A stretch of DNA of 20,542 nt from an uncultured Bilophila sp. (GCA_902373525.1 CABKMN010000041.1:1-20542); one strand, 5' to 3'. Shown: positions 1-7,203, numbered from the stretch's first letter. Numbers and translations are program-made. The notes: a model not told the origin generated them from the sequence alone.

Positions 1-46
1 CCCCACCCCCTTCCCCCTCAAACTTTCGACTTTATCGAATCCCTGA
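1..46 (+). repeat. Partial, divergent copy of the palindromic intergenic repeat
   Basis: This is a pyrimidine-rich run ending in TTTATCGAATCCCTG. It resembles the tail of the repeat at 20172-20260, which is also a C-rich run followed by TTATCGAATCCCTG. The hairpin half would lie to the left, outside the window. Orientation matches the 20172-20260 copy. The match is clear only over the last 20 or so bases, so this is a diverged family member. Confidence 0.5.
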
Positions 47-442
47 CGGAAGGTTTTCCCTGTTGGCGACGGTTCGCTTTGGGGGATTGTTGATGCTGGA
101 AAGAGTGTTTCATCCTGATGCGCGGCGCGATAACCCGACCGCCAGCGGCGTGACAACTTGAGCAAAGATTGAATTGCGGACAGGCGATCACTCCGGCGCG
201 GGCGGCCGCCCTTTTCATATGATACGTTCGGGAAGCCCTTTGCCGGGATTTTGGGGAAAGCCCCGGAAGAGGGATTCGATAAGGTTGAACGTCTTGGGAA
301 GGGAGGGGGTACGGGGGAGGGAACCCTTTCTCCAGAAAGGGTTCCCTCCCCCGATTCCGTTTTCCTCCCGGAACAATGATAATCAGGGCGCTCTCAGGCG
401 AATGCCGATAGTTGGGGAAGAACCAACAGAAGGAGTTTTGCC
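47..442. other. Gene-free stretch upstream of the DUF1269 gene
   Basis: I see no convincing coding region. Short open frames here lack ribosome sites and recognisable sequence. The stretch contains the 89-bp repeat at 270-358. It also holds a weak promoter-like GATAAT at 378-383, with a poor -35 (TTCCGT, 355-360) 17 bases upstream. The ribosome site of the next gene (AAGGAG, around 430) closes it. Confidence 0.6.
270..358 (-). repeat. 89-bp palindromic intergenic repeat, left intact copy
   Basis: The element has a perfect 18-19 bp inverted repeat at 313-352 (GGGGGAGGGAACCCTTTCT with its complement, tiny loop). A G-rich tail at 270-312 contains GATTCGATAAGG and GTCTTGGGAAGGGAGG. Its reverse complement matches 20172-20260 at 88 of 89 positions; the one difference is GTTCAAC versus GTTCGAC. 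Divergent copies touch both window edges. It carries no open frame or transposase. I read it as a dispersed REP-like element of the host genome, able to form a very stable hairpin. Confidence 0.9.
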
Positions 443-961
443 ATGCAGAGTCTCATAGCGGTTATTTTCAAGCAGGATATGGACGCGGCGGAAGCGTTCC
501 GCGTGGAATTGCGCAAAATGGAGGAGCTTTCCGGGCTGGTGGACTGCTCCAAGACCGTGGCGGCGGTGTGCGACAAGGAAGGGAAGGTACACCTCCAGTA
601 CACGCACGCGCTCGCCAAGGACGGCGCGCTGATCGGCGGGACGTGGGGCATGCTCATCGGGTTTCTGTTCCTCAATCCGCTGTTGGGCGTCGTCGTGGGC
701 GCGGGGCTTGGCGCGGCGACCGGCGAGGTCGGCGACTTCGGCATCAGCCACCGGTTCATGAACGAACTGGCGACGCATTTGAAACCCGGCAGTTCGGCGC
801 TGTTCATCCCTCTGAAAAAGGACAATGTGGACGAGACGCTGCGGGCGCTCAAGCACACCGGCGGCATCGTGCTGAGCACCGACCTCAAACTTGAGGACGA
901 ATACCAGATGGAAAAACTGTTCGACGAACTGACCGAGGAACGCGCCAAGCGTACCGCCTGA
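443..961 (+). CDS. DUF1269 family membrane protein
   Basis: The 172-residue protein starts at an ATG 8-9 bases after AAGGAG. A soluble N-terminal part (1-60) begins with a beta strand (LIAVIF) and is followed by a glycine-rich hydrophobic hairpin at about 62-98 (GGTWGMLIGFLF, then GVVVGAGLGAATGEVGDFGI). A C-terminal soluble part follows at 100-172, with a second beta strand (SALFIPL) and a charged tail. This layout of soluble repeat, Gly-rich membrane hairpin and soluble repeat is typical of DUF1269 proteins. Their function is not established; some are annotated as stress-related or as membrane proteins of unknown function. The gene stands alone, with its own ribosome site, and a terminator-like hairpin follows at 1000-1056. 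Confidence 0.8.
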   Translation: MQSLIAVIFKQDMDAAEAFRVELRKMEELSGLVDCSKTVAAVCDKEGKVHLQYTHALAKDGALIGGTWGMLIGFLFLNPLLGVVVGAGLGAATGEVGDFGISHRFMNELATHLKPGSSALFIPLKKDNVDETLRALKHTGGIVLSTDLKLEDEYQMEKLFDELTEERAKRTA

Positions 962-999
962 GCCCCGGCGCGCCGCCCGAAAGCCGAGGTTCCTTTCCG

Positions 1000-1056
1000 G
1001 ACCTGATGCTGGTACGCTGCGGACGGCGTCACCCCGTAACCTCATCAGGTCTTTTT
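1000..1056 (+). promoter_or_regulatory. Terminator-like hairpin abutting the deacetylase start codon
   Basis: The outer stem is perfect over 9 bp: GACCTGATG at 1000-1008 pairs with CATCAGGTC at 1043-1051. Five Ts (1052-1056) follow, one further C, then the ATG at 1058. The 34-nt loop can form its own stem (GGTACGC with GCGTCACC). The only Shine-Dalgarno-like bases for the next gene (AGGT, 1047-1050) lie in the 3' arm of the outer stem. It may terminate the DUF1269 transcript, gate translation of the deacetylase, or both. Confidence 0.6.
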
Positions 1057-1057
1057 C

Positions 1058-2008
1058 ATGCCGTACAAGCCCCTTGTCTGCTGTCTGATTGCGCTCGCGT
1101 TCGCTCTTCCCGCGCGGGGGGCGTCCCTGTGGAATCCCGAACCCGGTTTCGTTCCCGAGGATGCCCGGCGGGCCGTTCCGAACAACCCCGCGCCGCCGGA
1201 GCGCGTCGTGCCCGAGCATGTCCTGCCGCCTCTGCCCGCGACGTCCGAAGGCACCATCCGCCGGGTCGCCACGCGGGAAAAAGTGGCGGCCCTGACGTTT
1301 GACCTGTGCGAATTGTCCACGATCACAACCGGGTACGATGCGGATGTCATCGACTTCCTGCGCGCAAGGCGGATACCCGCTACGCTGTTCATGGGCGGCA
1401 AATGGATGCGGACCCATGCCGGGCGGACCATGCAGCTCCTGGCGGACCCGCTGTTTGAAATCGGCAACCATGCGTGGGCGCACGGCAATTTCGGGATCAT
1501 GGACGAACGGAACATGCTTGAACAGGTGCGCTGGACGCAGGCGGAATACGAACGTCTGCGCGAGAAGGTCCTCGAACGGGCGGCGGTCGAGGGGCGGGAG
1601 ACCGCGTTGCCCGAAGCCATGCGCCTGTTCCGTCTGCCGTACGGGCGCTGTTCGGACAAGGCGCTGGCCCTGCTGGCGCGCGAAGGGCTGGAGGTCATCC
1701 AGTGGAGCGTGGTTGCGGAAACGCCGCAGGACAACAGCCTTCCCGGCCTCGGCAAGCGGGTGGCGGGGCAGGTCCGTCCCGGCGCGATCATCCTTTTTCA
1801 CGCCAACCGGGTCCCCAAAGGATCGGCGGCGATGCTCAGGGAAACCGTTGAGGAACTCCAGCGCCGGGGCTATCGCTTCGTGACGGTCGGCGAACTGCTG
1901 CGTCTCGGCGAGCCGCAGCGCACCCGCGACGGTTACTTCAACAGGCCCGGCGACAACCTGATTCTGGACAAACAGTTCGGCATCGACGGCACGGGCCGCA
2001 AAAAATAA
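1058..2008 (+). CDS. Secreted polysaccharide deacetylase (NodB-type) with variant metal motif
   Basis: The 316-residue protein has an N-terminal signal peptide (about 1-22, ending ALPARGA-S), so it acts in the periplasm or outside. The NodB fold runs from about 75 to 280. Motif 1 is LTFDLCE (80-85) instead of the usual TFDD, so the second Asp is absent. Motif 2 is HAWAH (His138, His142). Motif 3 is RLPYG (192-196), and the late motif is LFHAN with His248. The usual Trp appears in IQWS (216). The histidine pair and Arg/Pro motif argue for retained metal binding, with Glu85 perhaps replacing the missing Asp; that is inference. The substrate is unknown; peptidoglycan or an exopolysaccharide is usual for this family. 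The start is chosen because it gives a clean signal peptide. The 20-30 residue C-terminal tail is hydrophilic. Confidence 0.85.
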   Translation: MPYKPLVCCLIALAFALPARGASLWNPEPGFVPEDARRAVPNNPAPPERVVPEHVLPPLPATSEGTIRRVATREKVAALTFDLCELSTITTGYDADVIDFLRARRIPATLFMGGKWMRTHAGRTMQLLADPLFEIGNHAWAHGNFGIMDERNMLEQVRWTQAEYERLREKVLERAAVEGRETALPEAMRLFRLPYGRCSDKALALLAREGLEVIQWSVVAETPQDNSLPGLGKRVAGQVRPGAIILFHANRVPKGSAAMLRETVEELQRRGYRFVTVGELLRLGEPQRTRDGYFNRPGDNLILDKQFGIDGTGRKK

Positions 2009-2037
2009 TATCTTGTCACGTTATTGAAGGGAATCAT

Positions 2038-2069
2038 GCCCGTCGGGAACCACAGCGTTTCCGGCGGGC
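2038..2069 (+). terminator. Probable terminator of the polysaccharide deacetylase gene
   Basis: A 12-pair stem (GCCCGTCGGGAA with TTTCCGGCGGGC, two wobble pairs, 8-nt loop) lies 29 bases after the stop codon. The following tract, ATTGTCTTT, is only moderately T-rich, so termination may be partial. Confidence 0.5.
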
Positions 2070-2502
2070 ATTGTCTTTGGGATTTTCAGGAAGAGGGGCG
2101 TGGCCTTTTCCGCTGTTTTCGGGAGTGCGGCCGGTTCGGCTCTTCGGGGTTCGGCATTTTTTCGAGGAGCGCCTTCTCTTTCCGTTCTCTGAAAATCCGG
2201 CGTCGGCGGGGTATCCGGCATCTTTTCGATGGTGAACGGCAATGCGTTGATTCTTTATTTCACGAATCGGGGTGGGCGCGGGGTACGACGTCCTTTTCTG
2301 AAAGCGTATTTCCCCGTAATGGGAGAAGAATCGGGAAACAGCCGCTTGGTTCAACATGTTGCGTTTTTTTTACGATGCGGGAGAAAAAGAATACAATATG
2401 GACTTGTCATCACAATCTCTCGATGTTACTACGCGAACAAGCGATGGATTTCGCGCTTTCAAAAGACGTGTGCGTCTCTTGAAACGCCAGTACAGTACGA
2501 AA

Positions 2503-2520
2503 TTGTAGCGATGGCTACAA
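2503..2520. promoter_or_regulatory. 18-bp palindromic operator candidate
   Basis: TTGTAGC-GATG-GCTACAA is a perfect 7-bp inverted repeat with a 4-base spacer, in the AT-richer part of the non-coding region 250 bases upstream of the exporter start. The outer TTGT...ACAA frame and 18-bp length match the geometry of Rex sites (TTGTGAA-N4-TTCACAA), but the inner bases differ. The regulator is therefore unknown. It could equally be a short RNA stem. Confidence 0.4.
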
Positions 2521-2772
2521 AATTCACATCGTTATGGGATCAGCCGTCGTCCGGCAACGCAAAGTCCCCGTTATGGCGCGGGGTTGCGTCCGTTGCTGGA
2601 GTCGCTTCAAAACGGACAAGATCGGAATGGCGGCACAATGTTCTTTTGCGGGCAACGGGACCGCGGGACGGTTTGAGGATTGTCCCGGCGTCAACCCTCT
2701 GCGTATTGGCCGATATGCGCGCTGCCGTGGCGCGTTTTATCTGTTTTTTCACTCTTAATTTGGAGCGGATGT

Positions 2773-4215
2773 ATGGAAAGCACAAGAAAACCCCTGAATG
2801 AGGACCGGGTAGCTTTGCTCCTTGGCGCGGTCATCTTCATTCTCGCCATGTTGAAGTTTGGCAACATGGATATTTTGGGATGGGCCGTCAAAACCGGTAT
2901 GTGGGTGGGGGACCCGCTGACCGCTTGGTCTTCCGCGACCAAGGGCTATCTGTCTGGGGTGAGCGCGCTCATCGCCACCTACGTCTTCCTGGCGGCGATA
3001 CTGGCCGTCGGCGTGAAGCTGATGGGGGCGAACGTCAAGAAGTTCCTGACCTCCTTTACCATCATTTTCTTCATCGCCATCGCCTGTTACACGCTGGGTG
3101 CGAACGCCCACATCGCGGCCAACGAAACCCAGTGGGCCAAATTCAGCATTACCTGGGGCATGGGCCTCAGCACTGAAGCCGGCCTCATCATCGCGCTGAT
3201 CGTCGGTATCCTGATCAGCAACTTCGCCCCCGGTCTGGCCGACTCCCTCAAGGATGCGTGCCGTCCCGAGCTGTTCGTGAAGATCGCCATCGTGATCATG
3301 GGCGCCGAACTGGGCGTGAAGGCCGCCGGTGCCGCCGGTTTCGCCGGGAACATCATTTTCCGGGGACTGTGCGCCATCGTCGAAGCCTACCTCCTGTACT
3401 GGTGCGTCGTGTACTACGTCGCCAGAAAGTACTTCAAGTTCAACCGTGAATGGGCCGCTCCGCTGGCTTCCGGCATCTCCATCTGCGGCGTCTCCGCCGC
3501 CATCGCCACCGGCGGCGCCATCCGTTCCCGGCCCGTGGTTCCGATCATGGTGTCCTCGCTGGTCGTCGTGTTCACCTGCATCGAAATGCTGATCCTGCCC
3601 TTCATCGCTTCGCACTTCCTGTACACGGAACCGATGGTTGCCGGCGGCTGGATGGGCCTTGCGGTGAAGTCCGACGGCGGCGCCATCGCTTCCGGCGCCA
3701 TCGCCGAATCCCTCATTCTCGCCAAGGCCGCTGAAACGCTCGGCGTGAACTGGGAACCCAACTGGATCGTCATGGTGACGACCACCGTAAAGATTTTCAT
3801 CGACGTCTTCATCGGCGTGTGGGCTCTGGTGCTCGCGTACGTGTGGACCACCAAGTTCGACAAGAGCAACAACGGCAAGACCATGGGCTGGGCCGACGTG
3901 TGGGATCGTTTCCCCCGCTTCGTCCTCGGCTACCTGTTCACCTTCCTGATCCTGCTCTTCCTCTGCCTGCAGGGCGGTGATTCCGCGACCGCCGGCAAGA
4001 GCGTTTCCGGCACCATCAACGCCTTCCGCACCATCTTCTTCCTGCTGACCTTCTTCTCCATCGGCATGGTTTCCAACTTCCGCAAGCTCATGGAAGAAGG
4101 CATCGGAAGACTGGCCATCGTGTACGTCGTGTGCCTGTTTGGGTTCATCATCTGGCTCGGACTGTTCATTTCGTGGGCGTTCTTCCACGGCATGACTCCT
4201 CCTTTGGCCTCCTAG
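2773..4215 (+). CDS. YeiH/UPF0324 family putative sulfate exporter
   Basis: The 480-residue polytopic membrane protein belongs to the UPF0324 (Cons_hypoth698) family. I start it at ATG 2773, which has GGAG seven bases upstream. Roughly eleven hydrophobic segments run through the protein, and the family's conserved glycine-rich stretches are recognisable: ISNFAPGLADSLKDACRPELFVKIAIVIMGAELGVKAAG within about 165-210, SGISICGVSAAIATGGAIRSRP around 260-280, and VKSDGGAIASGAIAESL around 325-345. The family is named for proposed sulfate export and recurs in sulfonate-degrading pathways, but transport has rarely been shown. Strongly biased codon use suggests high expression. The 54-aa gene 25 bases downstream is probably cotranscribed. 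Confidence 0.85.
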   Translation: MESTRKPLNEDRVALLLGAVIFILAMLKFGNMDILGWAVKTGMWVGDPLTAWSSATKGYLSGVSALIATYVFLAAILAVGVKLMGANVKKFLTSFTIIFFIAIACYTLGANAHIAANETQWAKFSITWGMGLSTEAGLIIALIVGILISNFAPGLADSLKDACRPELFVKIAIVIMGAELGVKAAGAAGFAGNIIFRGLCAIVEAYLLYWCVVYYVARKYFKFNREWAAPLASGISICGVSAAIATGGAIRSRPVVPIMVSSLVVVFTCIEMLILPFIASHFLYTEPMVAGGWMGLAVKSDGGAIASGAIAESLILAKAAETLGVNWEPNWIVMVTTTVKIFIDVFIGVWALVLAYVWTTKFDKSNNGKTMGWADVWDRFPRFVLGYLFTFLILLFLCLQGGDSATAGKSVSGTINAFRTIFFLLTFFSIGMVSNFRKLMEEGIGRLAIVYVVCLFGFIIWLGLFISWAFFHGMTPPLAS

Positions 4216-4240
4216 CATACCTTTCGTAAGGAGTTGCATC

Positions 4241-4405
4241 ATGGCAGATAACAAAGACGTGAAATTCCATGAAGAAATTCAGAAGATGGAATATGAGCCG
4301 ATGGACGAGACGGAACTCAAGCTGATCAAGGGCGGCATCACCCTCGGCGTCGTGCTGCTGGTCGTCCTCTTCATCATCAGCAAGTTCGTCATCGGCGCCC
4401 ATTAG
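4241..4405 (+). CDS. Small single-span membrane protein paired with the exporter
   Basis: The protein has 54 residues. TAAGGAG (4227-4233) lies seven bases before the ATG, an excellent ribosome site. The N-terminal 28 residues are hydrophilic and acidic/basic (MADNKDVKFHEEIQKMEYEP, then MDETELK). One membrane span follows at about 32-51 (GITLGVVLLVVLFIISKFVI), with a short GAH tail. It begins 25 bases after the exporter's stop, with equally optimal codons, so it is very likely real and cotranscribed. I do not recognise a named family. It could be an accessory subunit of the exporter, in the way small single-span proteins accompany other transporters; that is inference. Confidence 0.8.
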   Translation: MADNKDVKFHEEIQKMEYEPMDETELKLIKGGITLGVVLLVVLFIISKFVIGAH

Positions 4406-4642
4406 GCCCTTGCCGAAAGACGGACGGCCTTCACCGCCGGAGCGCGGCGCGGAGCGGCAAAGGCCGGTACGCGCCGGTTCCGGCGGGGAGGGCGAAACGG
4501 ACTCACGGAGGATTTCGGGGATGTTGCCGGTGAAGCCGGGCACGACCGGAATCCTCCTGTTGCTTGAACAGGTTGGGAGACGCTCCCATGAGCGCGCGGG
4601 GACTCCGCCGCGTCGGTCGTTTTATGTGTGAGGGGATACGTG

Positions 4643-4915
4643 ATGTCTCGGTATGAGCTTGTCTATTTCAAGGGCGCGAACATGTCGCTGACCAGAACCG
4701 CCCCGGAGATCGTTGAGGCGGGGTCCTTTACGGAAGCGCTCGCCCGCAAGACGACGTGGCCGGTTTTCGAAGCGCGGGATCACCGTTCGGCTACGGCGCA
4801 AAATCCCGGAACCTGCGTCTATTATACGGAAATGTGGGAGGCCACCTTGCTGGACCCCCTGCCGGAAACCCGGCCCGCCGGGTATCTGGGCGATTTTTCC
4901 CGTATGCGTTATTGA
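4643..4915 (+). CDS. Orphan 90-residue protein of unknown function
   Basis: I use ATG 4643, preceded by GAGGGG with seven bases between; an in-frame ATG at 4628 lacks a ribosome site. The protein is soluble and mixed in charge, with no signal or membrane segment: MSRYELVYFKGANMSL at the start, VFEARDHRSAT and CVYYTEMWEATLLDPLPET later. It ends DFSRMRY. The reading frame shows ordinary coding character over its full length, but I do not recognise the family. It lies between the exporter unit and a structured non-coding region, and could be the first part of a transcript that ends at the terminator at 5200-5236. Confidence 0.55.
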   Translation: MSRYELVYFKGANMSLTRTAPEIVEAGSFTEALARKTTWPVFEARDHRSATAQNPGTCVYYTEMWEATLLDPLPETRPAGYLGDFSRMRY

Positions 4916-5034
4916 CGCGTAGCTTCGGCTGGCGTGCGTTCCCCCGCCGCACCGGTGCCGTGCAGATGGCCCGGCGGTTTCCGCAGCCGTACGGAGCGGC
5001 GTTTCGGGCGCAGCCCCGGCTGAAGGATTGCCGT

Positions 5035-5236
5035 GGAGTGCGACGCGCGGCGCGTAAAGGTTTTCCAATCTCGGCTGTGCGCGCAAGCATGGGTGGGCGG
5101 GATTTGTTACGGGAATCCCGTGGGCGTCCTTCGCCTCGTCGCCGCCCGCGCACAGGTTTGGAAAGGTCCGTCGGGAGACTCCTCCTCCCGGCCATATGCA
5201 AGGAACCCGGATGGTTTTTCCGGGTTCCTTTTTTGT
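5035..5236 (+). ncRNA. Candidate structured RNA ending in an intrinsic terminator
   Basis: Complementary blocks nest in order: GGAGT 5035-5039 with ACTCC 5178-5182; CGACG 5041-5045 with CGTCG 5169-5173; TTTCCAA 5062-5068 with TTGGAAA 5158-5164; TGTGCGCG 5076-5083 with CGCGCACA 5147-5154; GGCGG 5096-5100 with CCGCC 5142-5146; and an apical ACGGG-AAT-CCCGT hairpin at 5109-5121. The terminator follows at 5200. One long stem with a wide asymmetric internal loop (about 15 versus 4 nt) resembles 6S RNA architecture, but I find no sequence signature that proves it. It could instead be the 3' region of the 4643-4915 transcript. High GC raises the chance of accidental pairing. Confidence 0.3.
5200..5236 (+). 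terminator. Strong rho-independent terminator
   Basis: AAGGAACCCGG at 5200-5210 pairs perfectly with CCGGGTTCCTT at 5220-5230 (11 bp) and continues into a T run at 5229-5234. The direction is +, so it must end a transcript coming from the left: either the 4643-4915 gene with a long 3' region or a separate small RNA. Confidence 0.88.
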
Positions 5237-5435
5237 TTCCGGTTGGACGTGTGCGGGAGGGTGCATCCCCCCGGCCAGGCTGCGGCGTCGGCATGGTGCG
5301 GGACGTCCGGGCGCGGGGTGGGCGGCGACGGGCCCGCACGGGGCATGGTATGCGGGACGCCCGGCAACGCGCTGGAACCGGGAGCATGCGGGGAAGACGG
5401 AGGCGAATCCGCCCGCAGGAGAAACGCGGAACGCA

Positions 5436-5469
5436 AGGAGCCCGGATGCGGAAAGGCATCCGGGCTCCT
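5436..5469 (-). terminator. Hairpin downstream of gdhA, probable terminator
   Basis: This is a perfect 14-bp stem, AGGAGCCCGGATGC with GCATCCGGGCTCCT and a 6-nt loop, 55 bases beyond the gdhA stop. The T tract on the - strand is weak (TGCGTT), so it may act as an mRNA end stabiliser or an inefficient terminator. Confidence 0.5.
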
Positions 5470-5524
5470 GTGTTGTCGGGGAGAGAGGGGCTTGCGCGCC
5501 GTTCCCGCCGGGGGGCCGAAAAGG

Positions 5525-6883
5525 CTAGTAGAGGCCCTGTTCGATCATCGCGTCGGCAACCTTACGGAACCCGGCGATGTTGCCGCCGAGCACATAGTTT
5601 CCGGGCACGCCGAATTCGTCGGCGGTGTTGTGGGCGGCGTTGAAGATGTTGGCCATGATGTTCTTGAGCTTGGCGTCCACTTCCTCGAAGGTCCATGCCT
5701 GCATGCTGGCGTTCTGGGCCATTTCGAGCTGGCTGGTGGACACGCCGCCGGCGTTGGCGCATTTGCCGGGGCCGAAGGCGATTCCGGCCTGAAGGAAGGC
5801 TTCCACGGCTTCGGGAGTGGAGGGCATGTTCGCGCCTTCGCAGACCATCACGCAGCCGTTCTTGATGAGGGTGGCCGCGTCCGCTCCGCTGACTTCGTTC
5901 TGCGTGGCGCTGGGGAAGGCCAGCTTGCAGGGCACGTTCCACACCGGATGTTCGTCCTTGGGGTAGTCCTTCACGGAGGCGTACATGGCGTCCTTGCACA
6001 GTTCGGCATAGCGGGCGAGGGAGGCGCGTTCGACTTCCTTGACCTGCTTGAGGACTTCAAGGTTGATCCCGGCGGGATGGTAGATGCAGCCGCGCGAGTC
6101 GCTGGCGGTCACGGGCTTGGCGCCGAGCTGGTACAGCTTGTCGATGGTGTAGATGGCGACGTTGCCCGAACCGGACACCGCGCAGGTGGCGCCTTCGAGG
6201 TCCATGTTGCGGGCCTTGAGCATGTTGGAGGCGAAGTAGACGCTGCCGTAGCCGGTGGCTTCCTTGCGGGCGAGGGAGCCGCCCCACTTGAGGCCCTTGC
6301 CGGTGAGCACGCCCTCGAAGCTGGAGGTGAGCCGCTTGTACTGGCCGAACATGTAGCCGATTTCGCGCGCGCCCACGCCGATGTCCCCGGCGGGCACGTC
6401 GATGGTGCTGCCGATGTAGCGGGAGGCTTCGGTCATGAAGGCCTGACAGAAACGCATCACTTCGGCTTCGGACTTGCCCTTGGGATCGAAGTCGCTGCCG
6501 CCCTTCGCGCCGCCGATGGACAGGCCGCTCAGGCTGTTCTTGAAAATCTGCTCGAAGCCGAGGAACTTGAGGATGCTCAGGTTCACGCTCGGGTGGAAGC
6601 GGAAGCCGCCCTTATAGGGTCCGAGCGCGGAGTTGAACTGGATGCGGTAGCCGCGGTTTACCTGCACGCGGCCCTTGTCGTCGGTCCACGCCACGCGGAA
6701 CAGGATTTGGCGTTCCGGCTCCACGATGCGTTCGAGGATGCCGTTCTGCTGATACTTGGGGTCCCTCAGGAAAAGCGGTTCCAGAGATTTGAGGACTTCT
6801 TCCAGCGCCTGAATGAATTCGGGCTGGTGGGGGTTGCTCTTCTTCACGCTGCGGATGACTTTCTGCACGTAACTCGAAGCCAT
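5525..6883 (-). CDS. gdhA: NADP-type glutamate dehydrogenase
   Basis: The 452-residue enzyme reversibly aminates 2-oxoglutarate to glutamate in the cytoplasm, linking ammonium assimilation to NADPH. The length fits the hexameric GDH-I class (about 450). Visible motifs are GPYKGG with Lys91, GGAKGGSDFDPKGKS with catalytic Lys127, PAGDIGVG with Asp167, the nucleotide-binding GSGNVA (238-243), and SDSRG (261-265), whose serine after the aspartate fits NADP preference. The C-terminal NAGGVSTSQLEMAQN signature is intact. The start is fixed by AAGGAG eight bases upstream. It is monocistronic and divergent from upp. The leader carries a 7-bp hairpin (6907-6928) and an 18-bp palindrome (6974-6991). 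Confidence 0.96.
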   Translation of the reverse strand: MASSYVQKVIRSVKKSNPHQPEFIQALEEVLKSLEPLFLRDPKYQQNGILERIVEPERQILFRVAWTDDKGRVQVNRGYRIQFNSALGPYKGGFRFHPSVNLSILKFLGFEQIFKNSLSGLSIGGAKGGSDFDPKGKSEAEVMRFCQAFMTEASRYIGSTIDVPAGDIGVGAREIGYMFGQYKRLTSSFEGVLTGKGLKWGGSLARKEATGYGSVYFASNMLKARNMDLEGATCAVSGSGNVAIYTIDKLYQLGAKPVTASDSRGCIYHPAGINLEVLKQVKEVERASLARYAELCKDAMYASVKDYPKDEHPVWNVPCKLAFPSATQNEVSGADAATLIKNGCVMVCEGANMPSTPEAVEAFLQAGIAFGPGKCANAGGVSTSQLEMAQNASMQAWTFEEVDAKLKNIMANIFNAAHNTADEFGVPGNYVLGGNIAGFRKVADAMIEQGLY

Positions 6884-7079
6884 GGCTTATGCTCCTTGGC
6901 GGGGACCCCTCCCGTTCTCCGGGGAGGGATGCTCCTGTTTTTGGCAAGTGGCGAAACACACGTCCCGTTCGCTCCCCAAACGGGTTTGGGGGAAAAGATG
7001 GGCCGTTTTTATGCCCTTTTGACACTTATGGCAAGGGCTTTTTAGCGTATGGGCGCAACGTGCTCAAAAGAAACGTCAA

Positions 7080-7107
7080 AGTTTATTTTGACAATTTTGT
7101 ATAACAA
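7080..7107 (-). promoter_or_regulatory. Possible gdhA promoter
   Basis: On the - strand TTGTTA (7107-7102) is followed after 16 bases by TAAACT (7085-7080), inside the most AT-rich part of the divergent region. This would give a leader of about 190 nt including the palindrome at 6974-6991. The match to the sigma-70 consensus is only moderate. Confidence 0.35.
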
Positions 7108-7203
7108 GATGCAGGGACTTCCCGCCGGTCGGAGGGCCGGGGAGGGCGGGCCGGGACGCCGGAGCGGTCCGGGCGGCGGAACCGGGGGCTTTTCAGGCTT
7201 ATT

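Larger units (their letters stand above)
2009..2772. other. Long non-coding region upstream of the exporter gene
   Basis: I see no credible gene in about 760 bases. Base composition is noticeably less GC-rich in 2220-2530 than in the neighbouring genes, which fits a regulatory region. It holds a stable hairpin just after the deacetylase (2038-2069), an 18-base palindrome (2503-2520) and the exporter's ribosome site (GGAG, 2762-2765). Frames open through this region have no recognisable protein sequence and no good ribosome sites. Confidence 0.55.
4916..5524. other. Non-coding region with two strong hairpins
   Basis: I see no convincing gene on either strand; long open frames here are a by-product of high GC. 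The left half (5035-5182) folds into a long interrupted hairpin and ends in a strong + strand terminator. The right half carries the 14-bp hairpin after gdhA (5436-5469). Both terminal hairpins share the start GCAAGGA(A/G)CCCGGATG. Confidence 0.6.

Noticed and set aside
2021..2801. Small genes in the region before the exporter
   Set aside because: The open frames have no credible ribosome sites, show no recognisable protein character, and overlap each other in several frames.
2755..4254. Open frame antisense to the UPF0324 exporter
   Set aside because: The + strand protein is polytopic and family-recognisable, and the antisense product is acidic low-complexity sequence.
4410..4631. 73-residue + strand frame between the small membrane protein and the orphan gene
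   Set aside because: It has no ribosome site, a composition of Arg/Gly/Pro typical of random GC-rich sequence, and no family features.
5035..5200. Cobalamin or other named riboswitch, SRP RNA, RNase P RNA or tmRNA
   Set aside because: I looked for their conserved core sequences on both strands and found none; only the general hairpin architecture is supported.
5033..7045. Long + strand open frame antisense to gdhA
   Set aside because: gdhA on the other strand has all family motifs; the antisense protein is low in complexity and unrecognisable.
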